Origin: Mesorhizobium sp. Root554
Lineage (GTDB): Bacteria; Pseudomonadota; Alphaproteobacteria; Rhizobiales; Rhizobiaceae
Reading direction: 5' to 3'
NCBI RefSeq assembly: GCF_001427025.1
Contig: NZ_LMGA01000001.1
Coordinates: forward strand, 1,502,042-1,566,041
DNA length: 64,000 bases
This document shows, one piece after another, positions 8,474-16,455 of the stretch. The position numbers were made by a program, and so were the translations under genes. A model generated the notes under the pieces. That model saw only the letters and a program-made list of their open reading frames with translations. It ran no database searches and was not told the DNA's origin. The stretch's first letter is position 1. Each line of letters starts with the position of its first letter.

Positions 8474-8983
8474 TCAAACATCCACCCTCAGCCCGAACGG
8501 CACGCCCTCGAACGCGTCTGCCCCGCGGCCGATCCCCTCGATGGCGCGAACCATGCGGCCACGCCGTCCCAGCAGTCCGTCGGCGATCGCAACCAGCCGG
8601 GGATTGGGCGTCGCGGAGGGGGAAAGCGACCGCAGCGCCAGCGCCAGTTCCTGCTCGTCCCGCTTCGGGGAAAGTGCTGCCGCGATGATGAAGGCCGATG
8701 CCGTCGAGCGGCTGATGCCGGCATAGCAATGCACCACCAGCGGCCGCGCGCGGTTCCAGTCCTGGGCGAAGTCCAGCAGTTCGCGCACGTGCTTCTCGCC
8801 CGGCAGCGTCATGCCTTCCTGCGCCTCGGCGATGTCGTGCATCGCCAGATGCAGATGGTTGCCGGCCATGATCGCCGCAGGGCGGGTCATCTCGGTTCCC
8901 GCCGCCAGCAGCGACAGCAGCCTTTCGGCGCCGGTCTTGTTGACGGTCTCCTCGACCCTCGACAGCGGGCAGACATAGATCAT
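8474..8983 (-). CDS. Tyrosine phosphatase-superfamily protein
   Basis: This 169-aa protein has the catalytic P-loop HCYAGISRS (HCx5R) at about residues 92-100. An Asp-containing stretch HLAMHDIAEAQEG upstream may supply the general acid. It is dual-specificity/tyrosine phosphatase-like. Its ATG overlaps the cobC stop (ATGA), so it is the second gene of a cobC operon. A role in cobalamin nucleotide-loop phosphate chemistry, or as a separate signalling enzyme, is inference only; no substrate can be read from the sequence. Confidence 0.82.
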   Translation of the reverse strand: MIYVCPLSRVEETVNKTGAERLLSLLAAGTEMTRPAAIMAGNHLHLAMHDIAEAQEGMTLPGEKHVRELLDFAQDWNRARPLVVHCYAGISRSTASAFIIAAALSPKRDEQELALALRSLSPSATPNPRLVAIADGLLGRRGRMVRAIEGIGRGADAFEGVPFGLRVDV

Positions 8984-10017
8984 GGTTCACTCTCCTGCGG
9001 CGGTCCATCGTCGCGCCGCACTGCCCATCCGGCAAGCGCCGATTCCAGTCTCTGCCAATCGTCCTGACAGCCCGGCAGGCCGATGCGCAGCACATGCGGC
9101 CTTTCGGCGAAGTGCCGCAGCAGGATACCCTGCCGGCCAAGCGCGGCGAACAGGCCGGCCACGCCCGAAAATTCGATGTAGCGAAACAGCGCCGTGCCAC
9201 CGGCAACGGGTACGCCGAAGCGGCCAAGCAGCGCATCAATCCTTGCCGCATCTGCCGCGAGCCGGCTGCGCATCTCATCCCGCCAGCCTGCGTCCTGCAA
9301 TGCACAAATGCCATATTCCAGCGCCGGCCCCGAGACCGCCCACGGTCCCAGCTCAGCCGCCAGCCGCTTTGCCGTCGCCATGTCCGCCAGTGCAAAACCC
9401 AGCCTGACGCCGGCAAGCCCGAAGAACTTGCCGAAGGAGCGCAGGACGACGATGCCGCCGCGCGTAACGTCACCCGCAAGGCTTTCGGCGCGCGGCCCGA
9501 CATCCATGAAGGCCTCGTCCACGACCAGCAGCCCGTCTTTGGCGCGCAGCTTTTGCGCCAGCGCCAGCAGATCCGCGCGCGTAACGATGCGCCCGTCCGG
9601 ATTGTTCGGATTGACCACGATTGCCAGATCGGCCTGCGCCAAAGCATTCAGATCGCCGACCTCGGACACTTCATGTCCGGCCAGTGCGGCCGCCCGTGCA
9701 TGTTCGGCATAGGTTGGCCCGAGCACAAGCGCCCTGCCCGGCTTCAACAGACGGGCGATGCGCGGCAGCAATATCTGCGTACCGGGCGCCGCGACGACAT
9801 GATCGGCCGATGGCGCTCCGTAAGCCGCAGCCGCGGCCTCCAGCAGCGTGCGGAGCCCGGCCGGTTCAGGCAGCCGCGACAAGGCTGTGGCGGGCAGGTC
9901 GAAAAGCGGATAGGAGTGCGGATTGATCCCGGTCGAGAGATCGACGAACGGTTCGGGGGCGTGCGGGAAAAGCGCCCGCGCCCGGCCCAGGCTTCCGCCG
10001 TGGTCGACCGCCGCCAT
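8980..10017 (-). CDS. cobC: Threonine-phosphate decarboxylase CobC
   Basis: This PLP enzyme of aminotransferase fold I makes (R)-1-amino-2-propanol phosphate for the cobalamin nucleotide loop. DLSTGINPHSYP near the N-terminus, VVNPNNPDGR, the VDEAFMD block and RSFGKFFGLAGVRLGF with the PLP lysine are all visible. The start at 10017 (345 aa) is preferred because GGAGAGGCG directly precedes it and DHGGSLGRA follows, as in the family. Two earlier in-frame ATGs exist, at 10032 and 10053; the latter would share CATG with the divergent cobD ATG. Its stop overlaps the phosphatase start. Confidence 0.9.
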   Translation of the reverse strand: MAAVDHGGSLGRARALFPHAPEPFVDLSTGINPHSYPLFDLPATALSRLPEPAGLRTLLEAAAAAYGAPSADHVVAAPGTQILLPRIARLLKPGRALVLGPTYAEHARAAALAGHEVSEVGDLNALAQADLAIVVNPNNPDGRIVTRADLLALAQKLRAKDGLLVVDEAFMDVGPRAESLAGDVTRGGIVVLRSFGKFFGLAGVRLGFALADMATAKRLAAELGPWAVSGPALEYGICALQDAGWRDEMRSRLAADAARIDALLGRFGVPVAGGTALFRYIEFSGVAGLFAALGRQGILLRHFAERPHVLRIGLPGCQDDWQRLESALAGWAVRRDDGPPQESEP

Positions 10018-10051
10018 CGCCTCTCCGTCCATCGCTCCGTCGCCCAGATCC

Positions 10052-11020
10052 ATGTCGATCCTGATTGCCCTTCTCTCGCTGATCGCCGAACGGCTCGCAG
10101 GCTATCCCGCGCCGCTGTTCAATGCCATCGGCCATCCGGTGACATGGCTCGGCAGGCTGATAGCCTGTCTCGACCGCACGCTCAACCGCGCCACCGACAC
10201 CGACCCGGCGCGCCGCATATGGGGCATCGCCGCCCTCCTCGTCATTGTGCTCCTGCCGGCGTCAATCGCCTACGGCATCGAGGCCTTGCTCCTGAAAATT
10301 CCGTTCGGCTTCATCGCCGTCGCCCTGCTCGGCAGTTCGCTGCTGTCGCAGCGCAGCCTCGCCCAGCACGTCAAGGCCGTCGCCGATGCGCTGGACGGCG
10401 GCGGACTGCCTGAGGGGCGCAAGGCCGTGTCGATGATCGTCGGCCGCGATCCGGAAACACTCGATGAATCCGCCGTCGGTCGCGCCGCCATCGAAAGCCT
10501 CGCCGAGAACTTCTCCGACGGCATCGTCGCGCCCGCCTTCTGGCTCGGCGTCGGCGGCCTCGCCGGAGGGGTTGGCTATAAGGCGGCGAACACGGCGGAT
10601 TCCATGATCGGCCATCGCACGCCCCGCCATCAAGCTTTTGGCTGGGCGGCGGCGCGCTTTGACGACCTCGTCAACCTGCCCGCCTCGCGCCTGACCGGCC
10701 TGCTGATCGTCGCCGCTTCCTTTCTCGTCCGGGATGCCGACACGGCCGCCGCCTGGCGCGCCATGTGGCGGGACGCGCGGCATCACCGCTCGCCCAATGC
10801 CGGCTGGCCGGAAGCCGCCATGGCCGGCGCCCTCGGCCTCGCACTGGCCGGCCCGCGCAGCTATGGCGGCGTACTGGTCGAGGGCAACTATATGGGCGAA
10901 GGCGGCCGGGCCGAAGTGAAGAGCAGCGATATCCGCCGCGCGCTGCGGCTCTATTGGGTAGCGGATGCGCTGCTGATCGGGCTGTTTGGGGTGCTCTATT
11001 CGATACCCCTCCTTCTATGA
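10052..11020 (+). CDS. cobD: Adenosylcobinamide-phosphate synthase CobD (CbiB)
   Basis: This 322-aa integral membrane protein of the CobD/CbiB family joins aminopropanol (phosphate) to adenosylcobyric acid. It has several hydrophobic segments and conserved blocks: NAIGHPVTWLGRLI, ESLAENFSDGIVAPAFW, KAANTADSMIGH and SPNAGWPEAAMAGALG. The ATG at 10052 begins MSILIALLSLIAERL, which matches the family start; the longer upstream frame overlaps cobC and has no membrane character. It is divergent from cobC, whose product CobD uses. Confidence 0.93.
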   Translation: MSILIALLSLIAERLAGYPAPLFNAIGHPVTWLGRLIACLDRTLNRATDTDPARRIWGIAALLVIVLLPASIAYGIEALLLKIPFGFIAVALLGSSLLSQRSLAQHVKAVADALDGGGLPEGRKAVSMIVGRDPETLDESAVGRAAIESLAENFSDGIVAPAFWLGVGGLAGGVGYKAANTADSMIGHRTPRHQAFGWAAARFDDLVNLPASRLTGLLIVAASFLVRDADTAAAWRAMWRDARHHRSPNAGWPEAAMAGALGLALAGPRSYGGVLVEGNYMGEGGRAEVKSSDIRRALRLYWVADALLIGLFGVLYSIPLLL

Positions 11021-11063
11021 TCCAGTGCGTCCTTCGAGGCTCGCTCCAACATCCAAATCGCGC

Positions 11064-11672
11064 CTAGAACTCGATCCCCTGCTGCGCTTTCACGCCGGCG
11101 GCGAAATGGTGCTTGGTCGCGCCCATCTCAGTCACCAGATCAGCCGCCTCGACAAGCGCCGGCTTGGCATTGCGGCCAGTGACGACCACGTGCAGGCCTT
11201 CGCGCCTCGCATTCAACGCCGAAACCACCGCATCCACATCGAGATAATTGTAGCGCAACGCAATGTTGAGCTCGTCGAGCACCACGAGGCTGATCGATGG
11301 ATCGGCCATCAGGTCCAGCGCCTTGGCCCATGCCGCCTGCGCAGCCGCCACGTCGCGCTCTTTATCCTGCGTCTCCCAGGTAAATCCCTCGCCCATCGTA
11401 TGCCACACGACCCGGTCGCCGAAAGCCGCGAAGGCATCCTTCTCACCGGTATGCCAGGCGCCCTTGATGAACTGCACGACGCCGACGCGCTTTCCATAGC
11501 CCAGCATCCGCAGCGCCAGCCCGAACGCGGCCGTGGTCTTGCCCTTGCCTGGCCCGGTGTTGACGATGAGCAGTCCCTTCTCGATGGTTTTCGATGCGAC
11601 CTCGGCGTCCTGCACCGCCTTGCGCTTGGCCATCTTGGCGCGGTGCTTTTCGGTATCGGCGTCGTTGGCCAT
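11064..11672 (-). CDS. cobO: Cob(I)yrinic acid a,c-diamide adenosyltransferase CobO
   Basis: This 202-aa ATP:corrinoid adenosyltransferase of the CobA/CobO/BtuR type has the unusual P-loop NTGPGKGKTT at residues 38-47 and VVLDELNIALRY further on. It attaches the 5-deoxyadenosyl ligand to cobalt. The start is 1 nt after the cobP stop, so the two genes are coupled. It is the last gene of the riboswitch-led unit cbtB-cbtA-cobP-cobO and converges on cobD with only 43 bp between stops. Confidence 0.94.
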   Translation of the reverse strand: MANDADTEKHRAKMAKRKAVQDAEVASKTIEKGLLIVNTGPGKGKTTAAFGLALRMLGYGKRVGVVQFIKGAWHTGEKDAFAAFGDRVVWHTMGEGFTWETQDKERDVAAAQAAWAKALDLMADPSISLVVLDELNIALRYNYLDVDAVVSALNARREGLHVVVTGRNAKPALVEAADLVTEMGATKHHFAAGVKAQQGIEF

Positions 11673-11673
11673 G

Positions 11674-12189
11674 TCATTTCACCTTCAGCGGCAGCCCGGC
11701 CACCATCATAACGACGGTGCCGGCCACGGCCGCGATATGCTGGTTCAGCCGGCCGGCCTCGTCCCGAAAACGCCGTGCCAGCGCATTGTCGGGCACGATG
11801 CCCAGACCGACCTCGTTCGACACCACCGCCCACGGCCCGCGCGGACGCGACAGCACATCCGTCAGCCGCCGGCATTCGGCTGTGAGGTCGTGTTCTGCCA
11901 GCATATGATTGGTCAGCCACAGGGTCAGGCAGTCGATCAGCACAGGACGGCCGTCTGGAATCGCATCGATCGCTTCCACGAGATCGAGCGGCGCATCCAC
12001 CGTCTCCCAGCCCTCGCCTCGCCGCGCGCGATGCATGGCGATGCGTTCGCGCATCTCCCCGTCATAGGCTTGCGCCGTCGCAATGTAGGTCCAGGGCGCG
12101 GCGCAGGCCGTCACCAGTTGTTCGGCGTGCGCGCTCTTGCCGGAGCGCGCACCGCCAAGCACGAGGGTCAGGCTCGTGACGTCAGGCAA
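11674..12189 (-). CDS. cobP: Adenosylcobinamide kinase/guanylyltransferase CobP (CobU)
   Basis: This roughly 171-aa bifunctional enzyme phosphorylates adenosylcobinamide and then adds GMP. The P-loop GGARSGKS lies at residues 12-19, and the family block VSNEVGLGIVPDNALARRFRD is in the second half. No ATG is available; TTG at 12189 (reading MPDVTSLTLVLGG) gives the normal N-terminus and overlaps the cbtA stop by 8 nt. A second TTG at 12246 would add 19 residues that lie inside cbtA. CobO follows after 1 nt. Confidence 0.9.
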   Translation of the reverse strand: MPDVTSLTLVLGGARSGKSAHAEQLVTACAAPWTYIATAQAYDGEMRERIAMHRARRGEGWETVDAPLDLVEAIDAIPDGRPVLIDCLTLWLTNHMLAEHDLTAECRRLTDVLSRPRGPWAVVSNEVGLGIVPDNALARRFRDEAGRLNQHIAAVAGTVVMMVAGLPLKVK

Positions 12190-12937
12190 AGCTGTCGCGC
12201 AATCTCGCCGCCTCGCCGGAGAACCAGCCGCGAAGACCGCCGACAACCGCTCCCAAAAGCAGCCAGAACACCAGGTTCGTCACCGTCACGGCGACCACGA
12301 ACTGGTGGTGCAGCCCTTCCGGTATCGGCGATTCGAAACTGTCGGGCTGCGGCGCGCCGACGATATGCGGCGCCACGATCAGCGCCACCGCAAGCAAGGT
12401 CAGCGGTAGCGACTTGCGGAACGCGATCAGCCACAGGCCTGCGCCCGTCGCGACCGCCGTCGCCACCCACCAGACCTGGCGGGCGTTGAGGTCGGCCGCC
12501 GGCATCGCCGGAAGTTCGGGCGGCAAGCCGAGACCGGGCGCCAGCGTGAACACGCCGAATCCGGCGAGACCCCAGAACACGCCCTGACGCCAGCTTGCGA
12601 TGCCGCCTGCGAATTCCGATATGGCAACCAGCACCAGCGCGAAACCGATGCCGGTGACGACGTTCGCCAGCACGTTGTAGAGGAAGCGTTCGGCCCCATC
12701 GGCTGGCGCCCAGCCCTCCTCTTCCTCAGCCGGCACAGCTTGCTGCGTGGCCGATGCAGCGGGCGCTGCAGTCTCGGCGCTGGCGGCGCCGTGGTCGTGT
12801 CCGCCACCGGCGGTTTCATAGACTTCCGCCTGGAGAATCAGCGGAACGGTTGCATAGGCCTGCATGCAGGCGAGCGCGATTCCGGCCACAAGCCCGGCGA
12901 TCGCCGCGACGAAGACGACGTTACGAAACAATGTCAT
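12182..12937 (-). CDS. cbtA: Cobalt transporter subunit CbtA
   Basis: This 251-aa membrane protein of the CbtA family is predicted to import cobalt with CbtB. It has five or more hydrophobic segments. A periplasmic loop after the first one contains a GGGHDHG histidine patch likely to bind metal. It is cotranscribed with cbtB (15-nt gap) and with cobP and cobO, and lies behind a B12 riboswitch, so cobalt uptake should be shut off when cobalamin is sufficient. Confidence 0.92.
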   Translation of the reverse strand: MTLFRNVVFVAAIAGLVAGIALACMQAYATVPLILQAEVYETAGGGHDHGAASAETAAPAASATQQAVPAEEEEGWAPADGAERFLYNVLANVVTGIGFALVLVAISEFAGGIASWRQGVFWGLAGFGVFTLAPGLGLPPELPAMPAADLNARQVWWVATAVATGAGLWLIAFRKSLPLTLLAVALIVAPHIVGAPQPDSFESPIPEGLHHQFVVAVTVTNLVFWLLLGAVVGGLRGWFSGEAARLRDSFA

Positions 12938-12952
12938 GATGTCAGTTTCCCG

Positions 12953-13132
12953 TCAGTGGCAGGGAAAAGCCATGGAGTGGCGGTTGTCATGCGCGGCATT
13001 GTGCACGGCCTCGATATGCGAGAAGCCGACAAAGCCGAGAATGAACACGCCGAGAAGGGCAGCCATAGCGAGCTGCATGTGACGGGATTGCGCGGAAACC
13101 GATGCGCCGAGAGAAGCCGAAGCCGTCGTCAT
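12953..13132 (-). CDS. cbtB: Cobalt transporter subunit CbtB
   Basis: This 59-aa protein has a single membrane segment (about residues 19-38, LAMAALLGVFILGFVGF) and a C-terminal metal-binding tail rich in His (HNAAHDNRHSMAFPCH), the hallmark of CbtB. The ATG at 13132 has AAGGA 7 nt upstream; the longer open frame runs back through the riboswitch and is not translated. It is the first gene after the B12 riboswitch. Confidence 0.92.
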   Translation of the reverse strand: MTTASASLGASVSAQSRHMQLAMAALLGVFILGFVGFSHIEAVHNAAHDNRHSMAFPCH

Positions 13133-13180
13133 TTCATTGTCCTTTCCCCCTCCACCCGAGGGGTTGTTGAGCCATTTTCG

Positions 13181-13352
13181 TGTCGCCGGCAGGTCTCCTG
13201 GCTTGCGGATCAGCGCCCTCCTCCGCCTTCCCGGGTGTGACCCCAGTGGTTTTCGGAGAGGACTACCGCACACAGTTGCGGGGGCAGCCACGGCTTGGGG
13301 CTCGCGCCTTTACCGTATTCCCTCTCGGTTCCTTGCGGAAACCGACGACACG
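13181..13352 (-). ncRNA. Cobalamin riboswitch upstream of cbtB
   Basis: Reading the minus strand, the conserved elements occur in order: GGGAATACGGT, the core GCTGCCCCCGCAACTGT, CCACTGGG, GGGAAGGC, and the B12 box GCAAGCCAGGAGACCTGCC. The outer P1 stem pairs TGTCGTCGG (13351-13343) with CCGGCGACA (13189-13181). It ends 48 nt before the cbtB start codon, close enough to act on translation initiation. It should repress cbtB-cbtA-cobP-cobO when adenosylcobalamin is abundant. Confidence 0.96.
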
Positions 13353-13355
13353 CGG

Positions 13356-13384
13356 ACTATACGGAGAAACGCACGGCGCGGCAA
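13356..13384 (-). promoter_or_regulatory. Promoter for riboswitch-cbtBA operon
   Basis: On the minus strand TTGCCG (13384-13379), a 17-bp spacer and TATAGT (13361-13356) form a good sigma70-type promoter. The predicted start site falls at about 13349, exactly where the riboswitch begins. Confidence 0.65.
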
Positions 13385-13412
13385 ACCAAATTACGGCCGG
13401 CCTTCGTGCGGC

Positions 13413-14612
13413 CTACAGGGATTTCGGCAGGTGCCGCCACGCAATCGTTGCGCAGAGCAGCATCAGGCAACCGAGCGCCGCGAACACCGAGCCGAGGCCG
13501 AAAAACGCCAGCAACACCGAATAGACCAGCGGCGGCGTCAGTTCGGAAAAGTCGAGATAGGTCCGGTAGACGGCCGCCATCTGAGGCCGTTCATAGGAAC
13601 GCACCGCCCGCAGGAACACTGTCGAGCCGACGGCGTCGATGGCGACGGTGAACACCGCGCCGCCCAGAAGCAGCGCGCCGGTGACGAGCGGTGCGGCCTG
13701 GCCGACCGCGCCGGCGAGGTACAACAGGATCGCCATACCCAGGAAAGACAGCGAAATGATGCGCCGCGCGCCGAAACGCTTGCCCGCCCGCCCCCAGAAG
13801 ATCGCCAGGAACAAAAGCGCGTTGCCGGCCGAAACCAGCAGGCCTCCGGCGAGCTTGCCCTGCCCGGTGACGACCATCAAAAGCGGCCCGTAGACGAAGA
13901 ACGTCGTCCAGAAGCACGAGCGCCCGAACGCGACGACCCAGGCCAGCCGCAGCCTCGGCTGGGCGATGAAGCGGCCGATATTGGCAAGCGGGTTGACCGG
14001 CCGGCTCCTGCCGGCGGCGATCATGGTGTTGTCGCTCATCCGGTAGAACCAGAACAGCGCCAGAAGCAGCATCGAGAAGATGGCGACGACACCATGCGCG
14101 GCGAAGATGCCGTAGTGGGTATAGAGGACGATGCCGAGCGTCGGACCGCAGGTCCAGGCGAAGGTCGACAGCGCCATGCGCAGCGATTCGGCCTGCATCA
14201 GATCGGTCTTGCGGATATGGTCCATGATGTAGAGGTTGAGCGTGATCGACAGCGCGCTCGCACCCATGACGCGGCACAGCATGCCGAACAACTGGCCGGG
14301 CAGGATATTCACCGCCATCGACAGCGACCCGATCGCCAGCAGGCAGGCGCCGGCCGTATAGACCCAGCGGCGCGCGAAGCGGCGGATAAATGTCGGCATG
14401 AACAGTGTCGCCGAAAGGCCCAGCAGCGAGACGACGGTGTAGAGGATCGACACCTTCTGTTCGCTGTGCAGAAGGTCGTAGGCCTGGATCGGGATGACGC
14501 TGGAAATCAGCGCGCGGGCGCAGGATTCCAGCGCATAGAGCGACGCGAAGGTGCGCGCGCCCGCCGGACGAACGGCCGGAAGCCAGATCGGGTGGCGGAC
14601 ATGGGTGGACAT
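13413..14612 (-). CDS. MFS transporter
   Basis: This 399-aa protein has about 12 hydrophobic segments and major-facilitator loops such as FIRRFARRWVY between helices 2 and 3. The start at 14612 was chosen because GGAG lies 5 nt upstream; the frame continues to 14735 but loses membrane-protein character. The substrate is unknown. The gene ends about 60 bp upstream of the cbtB promoter and riboswitch, so it is probably not part of the B12 unit, although read-through into it is possible. Confidence 0.85.
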   Translation of the reverse strand: MSTHVRHPIWLPAVRPAGARTFASLYALESCARALISSVIPIQAYDLLHSEQKVSILYTVVSLLGLSATLFMPTFIRRFARRWVYTAGACLLAIGSLSMAVNILPGQLFGMLCRVMGASALSITLNLYIMDHIRKTDLMQAESLRMALSTFAWTCGPTLGIVLYTHYGIFAAHGVVAIFSMLLLALFWFYRMSDNTMIAAGRSRPVNPLANIGRFIAQPRLRLAWVVAFGRSCFWTTFFVYGPLLMVVTGQGKLAGGLLVSAGNALLFLAIFWGRAGKRFGARRIISLSFLGMAILLYLAGAVGQAAPLVTGALLLGGAVFTVAIDAVGSTVFLRAVRSYERPQMAAVYRTYLDFSELTPPLVYSVLLAFFGLGSVFAALGCLMLLCATIAWRHLPKSL

Positions 14613-14843
14613 GACGTCTCCGCGCCAGAATCTTACCGGTAAATTGACGTTGCCGGCACCCGAGTCGGTAGCAGGAAACCGACATGCTTCCATCGAAAAG
14701 CGAAGCCGACCAAACGCTTCCCAGCGCTGGTCCAATGACCGGCGCTATTTGCACCCTGCAAGCGGCCCTGCGCAGTGCAAACGAAGCGCTGCGAACCGTC
14801 CCCACTCGTGTTAGTCATCGTCCAGAATGGATTCCCGGACCCT

Positions 14844-15842
14844 ATGAGCGTGGCAAATACAGATCAGCACCGAAGCCAGGGCGGCCGCATCGTCGCCATC
14901 GACGTGGCGCGCGGATTGGCGCTGCTTGCCATGGCGAGCTACCACTTCACCTGGGACCTCGAATTCTTCGGCTATGCCGACCCGGGTCTGACCGCCTTCG
15001 GCGGCTGGAAGATCTATGCGCGCTGTATCGCCTCGAGCTTCCTGTTCCTCGTCGGCGTCAGCCTGTTCCTCGCGCATGGGCGACAGATTCGCTGGCAGGG
15101 CTTCTGGAAGCGTCTCGCCATGGTGGCGGTCGCCGCGCTCGCCATTTCGGCGGTGACGTGGTTCGCGACGCCCGGCAGCTTCATCTTCTTCGGTATCCTG
15201 CACCAGATCGCGCTGGCCAGCCTGCTCGGTCTCGCCTTCGTGCGGCTGCCCGGCTTGCTGACACTGGCGGTGGCCGCCGCCGTCATTGTCGCCCCGCTCT
15301 ACCTGCGGTCGCACGCTTTCGATCATCCCTGGCTCTGGTGGACGGGGCTTTCGACCGTCAAGCCGCGGTCGAACGATTTCGTACCGCTTTTCCCGTGGTT
15401 CGGCGCCGTGCTGATCGGCCTCGGCGCCGCCAAAGTCGCGGCAGGCCTCGGTTTCTTCGATTGGCTGAGGCGCTTCCAAGGCGGTGATCGCGTGAGCGGG
15501 CTGCTGGCATTGGCCGGCCAGCACAGCCTCGCCTTCTACCTCATCCACCAGCCTGTCCTGATCGCCTGCGTCTGGCTGTTCGCGCAGATCATGCCGCCGC
15601 ATCAGGACACGCCGCAGGTCGGTTTCCAGAAATCGTGCCAGGCCGCGTGTGCGGAAACACGAGACGCGCAATTCTGCGCCCGCTATTGTGGCTGCATGCT
15701 GGAAGCGATCGAGGGCGAAGGCAGCCTGGACCGCCTGTTCAACGGCGACCAGACGGCCGAGTTCCAGACGCATATCGGCGACCTGGCGGCTACCTGCACA
15801 GCCACCACCGACAGCGACGAGATCGGGGAGAAGTTGCAATGA
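14844..15842 (+). CDS. DUF1624 (acyltransferase-like) membrane protein with Cys-rich tail
   Basis: This roughly 332-aa protein starts with AIDVARGLALLAMASYHFTWDL, the signature of DUF1624/heparan-alpha-glucosaminide acetyltransferase-like membrane proteins, followed by eight or more hydrophobic segments and QHSLAFYLIHQPVLI near residue 230. The last 70 residues form a separate soluble tail with six cysteines in about 32 residues (C-Q-A-A-C, C-A-R-Y-C-G-C), possibly metal- or disulfide-bearing. ATG 14844 was preferred over 14775 because homology starts right after it, but the ribosome-binding site is weak. Its stop overlaps the next ATG. Confidence 0.82.
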   Translation: MSVANTDQHRSQGGRIVAIDVARGLALLAMASYHFTWDLEFFGYADPGLTAFGGWKIYARCIASSFLFLVGVSLFLAHGRQIRWQGFWKRLAMVAVAALAISAVTWFATPGSFIFFGILHQIALASLLGLAFVRLPGLLTLAVAAAVIVAPLYLRSHAFDHPWLWWTGLSTVKPRSNDFVPLFPWFGAVLIGLGAAKVAAGLGFFDWLRRFQGGDRVSGLLALAGQHSLAFYLIHQPVLIACVWLFAQIMPPHQDTPQVGFQKSCQAACAETRDAQFCARYCGCMLEAIEGEGSLDRLFNGDQTAEFQTHIGDLAATCTATTDSDEIGEKLQ

Positions 15843-16330
15843 TTTCAACCGAACCGCGACCGGCTCGTATCCCCTGGCCACCGCTGATCTATCTCATCGC
15901 CCTTGCGGCGGGCATCCTGCTCGGCATGTTCTATCCGGCGCCATGGCTGCGCGATTTTTCCGGCGACTATCTGCTCGGCTCGATCCTGTTCGGTTTCGGC
16001 TGGCTGCTGCTTTTCGCCGTCGCGGCGCTGTGGATCAGCGGCATACGCACGCTGATGAAAGCAAAAACCCCCGTCAATCCCAACGCAGCGCCCGAGCATC
16101 TGGTGACGGGCGGGGCCTTTGCTGTCAGCCGCAATCCGATCTATCTCGGCAACACGCTGCTGCTGATCGGCGTCGGGCTGATCGCCGGCAATCTGTGGAT
16201 GATCGCGTTGGCCTTTGTCGCCGCTTTCACCACCGGCAGGCTGGCCATCGCAAAAGAAGAAAAGCTGCTGGAGGCGAAATTCGGCAAGCGCTACCGCGAT
16301 TACGCCAAACGGGTTCGGCGCTGGATTTGA
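15839..16330 (+). CDS. Isoprenylcysteine methyltransferase-family membrane protein
   Basis: This 163-aa protein has three or four hydrophobic segments and the C-terminal ICMT/PEMT family pattern: HLVTGGAFAVSRNPIYLGN followed by KEEKLLEAKFGKRYRDYAKRVRRW. Proteins of this kind methylate small membrane-linked substrates using S-adenosylmethionine. The specific substrate is unknown. The start overlaps the DUF1624 stop (ATGA), so the two are coupled; together they might modify a lipid or glycan (inference). Confidence 0.87.
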   Translation: MISTEPRPARIPWPPLIYLIALAAGILLGMFYPAPWLRDFSGDYLLGSILFGFGWLLLFAVAALWISGIRTLMKAKTPVNPNAAPEHLVTGGAFAVSRNPIYLGNTLLLIGVGLIAGNLWMIALAFVAAFTTGRLAIAKEEKLLEAKFGKRYRDYAKRVRRWI

Positions 16331-16349
16331 GGGCGGAAGCATTCCGCCC

Positions 16350-16426
16350 GCCGCCCCTTCCTTTCCTTATGGGAGAAGGTGGCCGAGCCAAGCGGAGCGA
16401 AGGCGAGGTCGGATGAAGGGTGCTAA
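16350..16426. repeat. Intergenic palindromic repeat (REP-like)
   Basis: This contains a degenerate copy of the CCTTCTCCC...GGGAGAAGG hairpin (CCTTTCCTTATGGGAGAAGG) followed by GGCCGAGCCAAGCGGAGCG and AAGGCGAGGTCGGATGAAGG. The latter part also occurs, inverted, in the element inside cobE near 60820-60850. It sits between convergent genes and may act as a terminator. Confidence 0.6.
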
Positions 16427-16455
16427 GGCAGCGCCACGCCAAGCGCCGCACGTCC

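Noticed and set aside
13137..14642. A 501-codon plus-strand open frame opposite the MFS gene
   Set aside because: It is rich in Arg/Gln/His/Asp with no domain, typical of the antisense frame of a high-GC gene. The minus-strand MFS protein has clear membrane segments and a ribosome-binding site.
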